A stretch of 16,325 nt of DNA from Lentzea aerocolonigenes (GTDB lineage: Bacteria; Actinomycetota; Actinomycetes; Mycobacteriales; Pseudonocardiaceae): NCBI RefSeq assembly GCF_000955955.1, contig NZ_JYJG01000312.1:1-16325 (forward strand), given 5' to 3'. Below the pieces are notes generated by a model. The model made no database searches. It was not told the origin of the DNA and was given only the letters and a program-made list of their open reading frames with translations. This document shows positions 1 to 5,630 of this stretch, in pieces (within the stretch, counting starts at the first letter, position 1; every line of letters starts with the position of its first letter). The position numbers and the translations under genes are program-made.

Positions 1-29
1 TTCCCTTCATCCGACTCGGGCGCACTGGC

Positions 30-797
30 TCAGCGGTCCAGGCGGCCGGGCTCGCCCGCGTCGCTGCGGCGCACCAGCCAGGCCTCGGTGATGTGGGTGA
101 ACATGGCCTCGGAGGCACCGGCCGGGTCGTGTGCCGCGATGCGTTCGCAGATGCGGCGGTGCCCCTGGTTCGAGGCCGCGCACAACTGACGGTCGGTCCG
201 GCCCGTGTAGCGGGCGGTGTTGTAGACCTGGCTCTCGAGCGCGCGCACCACGCCTCTCGCGATCCGGTTGCCGGACGCCCGCATGATCAGGTCGTGGAAC
301 GCGTGGTCGTGCTTGCGGTACGCGATGGGGTCGCCCACCACCTGGTCCATGAGATCGACGAGAGCGCGCAGCTCCTCGACGGTCTCCTGGTCCGCGACAC
401 GGGCGGCGACCAGGGCCATGTCCGACTCGAGCAACCGCCGGGTGACCACGAGGTCGTCCAGCACGCCGAGCGTCTCGTCCTCGGCGACGACGGCGCCCAG
501 GACGAGCTCGTCGAGCATGTTCCACATCGACGGCGGGGTGACCATCGTCCCCGCGCCCTGCCGCACCTGGACCAGACCCTTCTCCTGCAGAACCTTCACG
601 GCCTCGCGGATGACGGTCCTGCTCACCGAGAACGACTCGCACAGCGCGGGCTCTGGCGGCAGCGACGTGCCGGACGGGTGCTCGCCGCGCACGATCCGTC
701 CCACGAGCTCGGTGGTGATCGCCCTGGCCAGGTTCGCCGGGCGGCGCGCCCAGTCCGGGGCGGCGAGCGCGCTCGGTCGCTGGCCTGATGCCGTCAT
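30..797 (-). CDS. FadR-type (GntR family, FCD domain) transcriptional regulator
   Basis: This is a 255-residue DNA-binding repressor or activator that probably controls the divergent sugar operon. Residues about 22-88 form the GntR winged helix, with the typical LPPEPALCESFSVSRTVIRE helix-turn-helix stretch followed by a GAGTMV wing. Residues about 105-245 form an all-helical FCD ligand domain. Its usual metal or ligand positions are visible: D164 and H168 in DHAFHDL, H213 in QGHRRI and H235 in FTHIT. FCD regulators commonly sense sugar acids or other small carboxylates, so a sugar acid made by this pathway is a reasonable inferred ligand. I chose the ATG at 797 because GGAGG lies just 5' of it (802-806); an upstream in-frame ATG at 821 has no such site. 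The family is certain and the ligand unknown. Confidence 0.93.
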   Translation of the reverse strand: MTASGQRPSALAAPDWARRPANLARAITTELVGRIVRGEHPSGTSLPPEPALCESFSVSRTVIREAVKVLQEKGLVQVRQGAGTMVTPPSMWNMLDELVLGAVVAEDETLGVLDDLVVTRRLLESDMALVAARVADQETVEELRALVDLMDQVVGDPIAYRKHDHAFHDLIMRASGNRIARGVVRALESQVYNTARYTGRTDRQLCAASNQGHRRICERIAAHDPAGASEAMFTHITEAWLVRRSDAGEPGRLDR

Positions 798-844
798 CGT
801 TCCTCCGGTTGCGCCCCTCACGGATGCGATGGAGCGTGCCGATC

Positions 845-850
845 ACTGTA
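845..850 (-). promoter_or_regulatory. Possible -10 box for the left FadR-type regulator
   Basis: Read on the minus strand this is TACAGT, a good TANNNT-type -10 hexamer about 48 bases upstream of the regulator start. The hexamer 17 bases further upstream (868-873) reads TTACGT, a poor -35 that falls inside the tandem operator. If real, the regulator would repress itself from the same site. This is weak evidence. Confidence 0.35.
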
Positions 851-864
851 GCGACAATCGGCCA

Positions 865-893
865 TTGACGTAATACGTCATACGAATTACGTT
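865..893 (+). promoter_or_regulatory. Predicted promoter of the left sugar operon
   Basis: TTGACG (865-870) matches the -35 consensus at five of six positions. It is followed after exactly 17 bases by TACGTT (888-893), a TANNNT-type -10. Transcription would start near base 900 and leave a leader of about 50 bases before the solute-binding protein ATG at 949. The spacer is occupied by palindromes, listed separately, which fits steric repression by the divergent regulator. Seen by eye only; no start site is known. Confidence 0.55.
866..884. promoter_or_regulatory. Tandem GT-N3-AC palindromes, candidate FadR-type operator
   Basis: TGACGTAATACGTCA (866-880) is a 15-bp palindrome, perfect apart from its central base. 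Inside it CGT-AAT-ACG (869-877) overlaps a second copy, CGT-CAT-ACG (876-884), offset by 7 bases. A core of GT, three bases, AC is the typical signature of FadR-subfamily operators. CGTAAT (869-874) and ATTACG (886-891) add a wider inverted repeat. The site lies between the divergent regulator and transporter genes and fills the spacer of the predicted operon promoter. The binding protein is inferred to be the product of the gene ending at base 30. Confidence 0.6.
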
Positions 894-948
894 CACCACA
901 CTTCGTCGGGCCCTCGACGCCCGGCCCCATCTCGAGAAGTGAGCAGCA

Positions 949-2220
949 ATGAAGCAGCGCACACTGTGGTCCGCAGCCCTGGTGGTGGGGCTGACGCTGA
1001 CGGCGGGTTGCGGGAGCGCCTCCGGACCGGGTTCGTCCTCCGGCGGGTCGAGCGACAAACTCGTGGTCTGGGACTGGAAGTCGGGTGACCCGAAGGCGGC
1101 CGGGTACGTCCAGAAGGCCAAGGCCGACTTCGCGAAGAAACATCCCGGCGTGAACGTCGAGTTCGTGGCGCAGCCGTTCGACCAGTACTACACACTGCTC
1201 GGCGCGGCCATCCAGTCCGGCAAGGGGCCGGACGTCATCCTGTTCAACGGGGGCGGCCAGATCCGCGACCGCTCCGACGCGCTCGCCCCGCTCGACTCCT
1301 ACGTGGCCGAGGACAAGCAGCGGCTGGCCGGCTGGGACGCGTTCACGAAGGCGGGAAAGGTGTACGCCGAACCGGTGACATTGCAGGGCCACCCGATCTA
1401 CTACAACAAGGACCTCTACGCCAAGGCCGGCCTCAACCCCGACGCTCCCGCCAAGACGCTGGACGAGTTCATCCGCGACTGTGGTGTCATCACCCAGAAG
1501 ACCGGCGCGAAGTGCTTCGCGCTGGGCAACAAGGAGGGCATCGGCATCCAGTTCTGGCTGTCGGCCCTGGGATCCGCCGTGCTGACCCCGCAGGAGTACG
1601 ACGACTGGATCGCCGGGAAGCGGAACTGGTCCTCCCCGGACGTCAAGAAGATCTTCGAGCTCTGGAAGCAGGCCGGTGACTCCGGGCTGAACACCGACGG
1701 CGCCAACTCCACCGCGATGTTCAACGACGCGTTCTCCGCCTTCAACTCCGGCAAGGCGGCCAACGTCATCGGCCTGATGTCGGACGTCGGGCACTGGAAG
1801 GACTTCGCCGAGTTCCTCACCCCGGAGAAGGTCGGCGTCATGCCGGCGCCCCAGGTCAACCCCGCGGCGAAGCCGAGCCTGCCCTACGACGGCGGCATCG
1901 GTTACGCGGTCGCGAAGTGGACGAAGGACCCGAAGCTCGCCGCGGACCTGGTGCGGTCGCTGACCTCGACCGACGCGCTCAAGGCGTTCTACCTCGACGG
2001 TGGTGCGATCGCGTCCGACACCACGATCGACACCTCCGAGGGCGGCCCGGCCGTCAAGACGATCGTGTCGGAGGTCAAGACCGGCAAGCCCGCACTGCAC
2101 GTCGCGCTGGGATCCAAGACGATCGACCTCATGGGACGCCTCTCCCAGCAGTTGCTCAGCGGTTCCATCACGGTGGACGAGGTGCTGCAACAGCTCGCCG
2201 CCTCCGACAAGACGGGCTGA
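949..2220 (+). CDS. Sugar ABC transporter solute-binding lipoprotein (CUT1 type, family 1)
   Basis: This is a 423-residue extracellular binding protein that captures a sugar and delivers it to the two permeases encoded downstream. The N terminus has a basic start, a hydrophobic core and a lipobox LTAGC with the lipidated cysteine at residue 21. A Gly/Ser-rich linker follows, then the maltose-binding-protein-like fold, with recognisable stretches such as KLVVWDW, the ADFAKKHPGVNVEF segment and PDVILFNGGG. The length is normal for the family. The ATG is preceded by the purine-rich GAGAAGTGAG, a modest ribosome site. It is the first gene of the operon and ends 4 bases before the first permease start. 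The substrate cannot be read from sequence; context suggests a mono- or oligosaccharide carrying a 6-deoxyhexose. Confidence 0.93.
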   Translation: MKQRTLWSAALVVGLTLTAGCGSASGPGSSSGGSSDKLVVWDWKSGDPKAAGYVQKAKADFAKKHPGVNVEFVAQPFDQYYTLLGAAIQSGKGPDVILFNGGGQIRDRSDALAPLDSYVAEDKQRLAGWDAFTKAGKVYAEPVTLQGHPIYYNKDLYAKAGLNPDAPAKTLDEFIRDCGVITQKTGAKCFALGNKEGIGIQFWLSALGSAVLTPQEYDDWIAGKRNWSSPDVKKIFELWKQAGDSGLNTDGANSTAMFNDAFSAFNSGKAANVIGLMSDVGHWKDFAEFLTPEKVGVMPAPQVNPAAKPSLPYDGGIGYAVAKWTKDPKLAADLVRSLTSTDALKAFYLDGGAIASDTTIDTSEGGPAVKTIVSEVKTGKPALHVALGSKTIDLMGRLSQQLLSGSITVDEVLQQLAASDKTG

Positions 2221-2224
2221 TCAC

Positions 2225-3178
2225 GTGGCCGCTCAGTCTCTGTCCGCTGTGGACGTGGCCGTCGCCGCGTCCACAGCGGAGGCCGCCGGTGGCACGCCGC
2301 CGCGGCGCCGCAGGGGTGCACGCGCCGAGCGCCTGGCACCCCTGGTCCTGCTGGCACCGGCCGTCCTGATCATCGCAGGGCTGCGGTTGTGGCCGCTGGT
2401 GCTCGGGATCAACTTCTCCTTCACCGGCGACGGCGACCGCAACGGCATGATGGTCGGTTTCGACAACTACCTGACCCTGCTGAACGATCCGCTCTTCCGC
2501 ACCGCGTTGCGCAACGTGGGCCTGCTCGTGCTGCTGCTGCCCGTGGCCGTGGCGATCCCCGGCCTGCTCGCGACGTTCATCTACCTGAAGGTGCCGGGGC
2601 ACCGCCTCTACCGCGGCGTCTACTTCTTCCCCGCGGTGCTCTCCCCCGTGATCGTCGGCGCGATCTTCAACCTGCTGCTGGCCTTCGACGGTCCGCTCAA
2701 CGCGCTGCTCGGCGGCCTGGGCATCGGGCCGGTGGACTGGCTCGGCGATCCCGACGTGGCGATCTTCGCGGTCGTCGGGGTGCACGTGTGGGCGACGTTC
2801 GGCATGGCGCTGGTCGTCTTCCTTGCCGGGTTCGCCACCCTGGACTCTTCACTGCTCGACGCGGCCGAAGTGGACGGTGCGTCGCTGCCGCAGACCGTCT
2901 GGCACGTCATCATCCCGAGCCTGTCGCGCACCATCCAGTTCGTCTTCGTCACCACGATGATCGGCATGCTGACGTCGATGTTCGGCCTCGTGTACGTGAT
3001 GACCAGCGGCGGGCCGGAGGGGTCGACCTACCTGCCCGAGTACTACGTCTGGATCCAGCAGGGACAGATGAACCAGCCCGCGCTCGCCTCCGCGGCGTCG
3101 ACCGCGTTGTTCCTGATCATGCTCGTGGTGGGACTGGCCCAGATCGGCATCCTGCGACGCGCGGGCAAGGAGGACTGA
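2225..3178 (+). CDS. Sugar ABC transporter permease, MalF/UgpA-like
   Basis: This 317-residue inner-membrane subunit forms the transport channel with the next gene product. A long basic N-terminal tail (RRRRGARAER, residues about 27-36) precedes the first membrane helix at about 38-62. Further hydrophobic helices lie near 97-120, 131-153, 178-202, 238-260 and 288-310. The cytoplasmic EAA loop, which contacts the ATPase, is visible as DAAEVDGASLPQTVWHVIIP (212-231). I chose the GTG at 2225, 4 bases after the previous stop, because translational coupling is the simplest reading and the residues just after it run into the usual permease N terminus. Two other in-frame GTGs (2249, 2255) are possible starts. 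No strong ribosome site is visible. The stop overlaps the next start in TGATG. Confidence 0.92.
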   Translation: MAAQSLSAVDVAVAASTAEAAGGTPPRRRRGARAERLAPLVLLAPAVLIIAGLRLWPLVLGINFSFTGDGDRNGMMVGFDNYLTLLNDPLFRTALRNVGLLVLLLPVAVAIPGLLATFIYLKVPGHRLYRGVYFFPAVLSPVIVGAIFNLLLAFDGPLNALLGGLGIGPVDWLGDPDVAIFAVVGVHVWATFGMALVVFLAGFATLDSSLLDAAEVDGASLPQTVWHVIIPSLSRTIQFVFVTTMIGMLTSMFGLVYVMTSGGPEGSTYLPEYYVWIQQGQMNQPALASAASTALFLIMLVVGLAQIGILRRAGKED

Positions 3179-3999
3179 TGCCCAGGCTGACCCGGTGGGT
3201 CGTCGCCATCCCGATGGCCGCACTCGCGCTGGCCACGATCTACCCCCTGGTGTTCACCACCAACGTCGCCATGAAGACCCGCCGCGAGTACGTGCTCGAC
3301 CGGTTCTCCCTGGCCGATTCCCTGAGCTGGGACAACCTCGTCAAGGCGTGGACGAGCGTTGGAATGTCCCGGTACTTCCTCAACTCGGTGGTCGTCGTGG
3401 CGTGCTCGGTCGGGCTGCTGCTGTTGTTCGGGTCGATGGCGGGGTTCGCGCTCGCGAGGCTGAAGTTCCGCGGCTCGTCCGCGCTCTTCCTGGGCGTGCT
3501 CGCGGCGCTGTTCATCCCGTTCCAGGTGATCATGGTCCCGCTGGCGCGGATCATGGCCGACACCGGGCTCGTGGACACCTACCCGGGACTCGTACTCGCT
3601 TATGTGGCGCAGTTCCTGCCGTTCACGATCTTCCTGCTGACGAGCTACTACTCGACCGTGCCGCCGGACATCGTCGACGCCGCGCGCATCGACGGGAACA
3701 CGGTCTACGGCGTCTACTGGCGGATCATGCTGCCGATCGGCGCGCCTGCGCTGCTCTCGGTCGGCGTGCTCAACGCGTTGTTCTGCTGGAACGACGTGCT
3801 CATCTCGTTGCTGATGATGCCGTCCGCGGAGCACCGCACGCTCATGGTCGGCGTGACGTCGTTGCGCGGCCAGTACTCCGACGACATCCCCACGTTCGCC
3901 TCCGGTGTGCTGATCGCCGCGGTACCGGTCCTGGTCGTCTACCTGTTCCTGCAACGCCAGATCGCCGACGGTGTCACCGCCGGGTCCACGAAGGGCTGA
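3178..3999 (+). CDS. Sugar ABC transporter permease, MalG/UgpE-like
   Basis: This 273-residue second channel subunit is the partner of the MalF-like protein. The first helix is at about 7-27, followed by a periplasmic loop and helices near 69-95, 105-125, 138-158, 190-212 and 240-259. The EAA loop reads DAARIDGNTVYGVYWRIMLP (167-186) and ends in the conserved P-x-x-x-P region of MalG-type subunits. The ATG shares its A with the stop of the preceding gene (TGATG), so the two subunits are translationally coupled. No ATPase gene is present in this operon. In actinomycetes CUT1 systems of this layout normally borrow a shared MsiK-type ATPase encoded elsewhere, and I infer the same here. Confidence 0.93.
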   Translation: MPRLTRWVVAIPMAALALATIYPLVFTTNVAMKTRREYVLDRFSLADSLSWDNLVKAWTSVGMSRYFLNSVVVVACSVGLLLLFGSMAGFALARLKFRGSSALFLGVLAALFIPFQVIMVPLARIMADTGLVDTYPGLVLAYVAQFLPFTIFLLTSYYSTVPPDIVDAARIDGNTVYGVYWRIMLPIGAPALLSVGVLNALFCWNDVLISLLMMPSAEHRTLMVGVTSLRGQYSDDIPTFASGVLIAAVPVLVVYLFLQRQIADGVTAGSTKG

Positions 4000-4000
4000 C

Positions 4001-5182
4001 ATGCGCATCACTGGATACCGGACCATCACGACGGTCCACGACTGGGGCAGGCCGGTCGGTGACGCCAACGGCGTGTACGCCGGCGGCCTCGTCCGGGTTC
4101 CTATCGTCGTCATCGAGACCGACGAGGGCATCACCGGCGTCGGACTGGGACCCCACGTGGAGATCGAGAACGTCTTCGCCGCCATCGAGGGCGAGGACCC
4201 GCGGTCGGTCACCGCCCTCTACGACAGGATGCTGCGCCGGACGTTCAAGGCCGGCCACGCCGGCGCGGTGTTCGGGACCATCGGCGCCATCGACACCGCG
4301 CTGTGGGACATCAAGGCCCAGGCGGCGGGAGAACCGCTGTGGCGGTTGCTCGGCGGACGTGACCGCCGCGTGCCCGCCTATGCCTCGGGGCTGGACATCG
4401 CGTTGGACGACACCGAGTTCGTCGCGGTGTACCAGGCCTACGCCGACGTCGGGCTGCGCGCGGCGAAGATCAAGGGCGGCCTCGACGTCGAGCACGACGG
4501 CTACCGGCTCGGCCTGGTCCGCGACGTCCTCGCCAAGACGTGCCGGGGCACGCGGCCGAGCCTGATGCTCGACGTGAACGAGACCTGGACGCGCAAGCAG
4601 GCGGTCCGGTACGTGAGCGAGCTCGAACGCACCCTCGACCTGACGTGGATCGAGGAACCGGTGCGGCGCTGGGACGTGGAAGGACACGCGGCGGTCGGCC
4701 GCGGCATCCGCGCCTCGGTCGCCACCGGGGAGAACCTCACCGGGCTCGAACAGCACCGGGCGCTCATCGCGGCCGGAGCGGTCGACATCGTGCAGACGGC
4801 CGCGGTCTGGGGCATCACCCACTTCCTGCGGGTCGCCGCGCTCGCGCACGCACACGACCTGCCCGTCAGCCCCATCGGCACGACACCGGCCGGTCTGCTG
4901 CACGCCGCCACCTCGGTGCCCAACCACCTGGTGAGCGAACTGCAGGACCTCCAGCCACCGGTGGGCGTTTCGGTGGACCTGCACGTCGAGGACGGCGCGT
5001 ACGTCCTCGGTGACAGCCCCGGCCTGGGCGTGCGGGTGGACGAGGACGCGATCGCCCTGTCGAGCCACCTGGTGCCCGACCCGCTGGCCGGTGGTTCGCA
5101 CATCCGCCCCGAACGCGCGGGACATCGCCTGCACTCGTCCGGCGCGGACCCCGAACCCGAGAGCGCTGTGCTCAACGCATGA
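4001..5182 (+). CDS. Enolase-superfamily (mandelate racemase/muconate lactonizing) enzyme, substrate unknown
   Basis: This 393-residue enzyme would abstract the proton alpha to a carboxylate, most likely to dehydrate, epimerise or cycloisomerise a sugar acid. Residues 1-125 form the capping domain (VVIETDEGITGVG at 36-48; TALWDIK at 99-105). The barrel follows, with the base motif KIK (K156, K158). Metal ligands lie in LMLDVNE (D191, N193), WIEEP (E218 region) and ATGE (E244). The usual Asp/His dyad is absent: the Asp strand reads VDIVQTAAVWG (Q265 in place) and the His loop reads PVSPIGTTPAG with no His. A Pro/Glu-rich tail of about 30 residues ends the protein. It starts one base after the permease stop with no clear ribosome site, suggesting coupling. 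An alternative start at 3971 overlaps the permease and is less likely. Family certain, reaction unassigned. Confidence 0.87.
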   Translation: MRITGYRTITTVHDWGRPVGDANGVYAGGLVRVPIVVIETDEGITGVGLGPHVEIENVFAAIEGEDPRSVTALYDRMLRRTFKAGHAGAVFGTIGAIDTALWDIKAQAAGEPLWRLLGGRDRRVPAYASGLDIALDDTEFVAVYQAYADVGLRAAKIKGGLDVEHDGYRLGLVRDVLAKTCRGTRPSLMLDVNETWTRKQAVRYVSELERTLDLTWIEEPVRRWDVEGHAAVGRGIRASVATGENLTGLEQHRALIAAGAVDIVQTAAVWGITHFLRVAALAHAHDLPVSPIGTTPAGLLHAATSVPNHLVSELQDLQPPVGVSVDLHVEDGAYVLGDSPGLGVRVDEDAIALSSHLVPDPLAGGSHIRPERAGHRLHSSGADPEPESAVLNA

Positions 5183-5192
5183 GGAGAAGTAC

Positions 5193-5540
5193 GTGAACCG
5201 CACTCAGCGCTACGGCATGATGATCCGGCTGCGCCCGGAACACCGCGAGGAGTACCTGCGGCTGCACTCGGCCGTCTGGCCCGCTGTCGAGCAGACGATG
5301 CTCGACGCCAACATGCGCAACTTCACCATCTTCCTGCACGGCGACCTGCTGTTCGGCTACTACGAGTACATCGGTGACGACCACGAGGCCGACCAGGCCC
5401 GCATCGCCGCCGACCCGGAGACGCAGCGCTGGTGGACGTTCACCGACCCGTGCCAGGAGTCGCTGGCGCCGGTCGGTTCCGGGCACTGGTGGGTGCCCAT
5501 GCAGGAGGTCTGGCACCTGGACGACCCCGCTTCGTCCTGA
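5193..5540 (+). CDS. L-rhamnose/L-fucose mutarotase, RhaM family
   Basis: This 115-residue cytoplasmic enzyme interconverts alpha and beta anomers of a 6-deoxyhexose. It aligns by eye along its whole length with RhaM: an N-terminal strand YGMMIRLRP, then EEYLRLHSAVWP (Y21, H25 and W29, matching the catalytic Tyr and His of the E. coli protein), NFTIFLHGDLLFGYYEY, TQRWW (residues 77-81) and a C-terminal QEVWHL strand. The size is that of the family. I chose GTG at 5193 because GAGGAGAA (5181-5188) sits at good spacing and overlaps the stop of the preceding gene, which indicates an operon. RhaM-family proteins act on L-rhamnose, and relatives are found in L-fucose gene clusters. With L-fuconate dehydratase nearby, L-fucose is the preferred substrate here, by inference. 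Confidence 0.9.
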   Translation: MNRTQRYGMMIRLRPEHREEYLRLHSAVWPAVEQTMLDANMRNFTIFLHGDLLFGYYEYIGDDHEADQARIAADPETQRWWTFTDPCQESLAPVGSGHWWVPMQEVWHLDDPASS

Positions 5541-5567
5541 GCTGAGACCCGAGAACACAACCCGCAA

Positions 5568-5584
5568 CCCCGCAGCTCGCGGGG
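5568..5584 (+). terminator. GC hairpin between mutarotase and glycosidase genes
   Basis: CCCCGC and GCGGGG pair perfectly across a 5-base loop (AGCTC) in the 90-bp gap. There is no U tract after it, so it is either a weak actinomycete-type terminator/attenuator or an RNA processing barrier that sets different levels for the intracellular and secreted products. The rest of the gap carries the ribosome site of the next gene and nothing else I can identify. Confidence 0.4.
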
Positions 5585-5630
5585 CGCTCGACGCTGCCCT
5601 CAGAAAGCCCGCGACTTCCAGGAGCACAAC

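Noticed and set aside
7..2190. A 727-codon open frame on the minus strand, opposite the regulator end and binding-protein gene
   Set aside because: It is a GC-rich antisense shadow: Arg/Gly/Val-rich with no recognisable domain, and the plus-strand frame is a clear lipoprotein.
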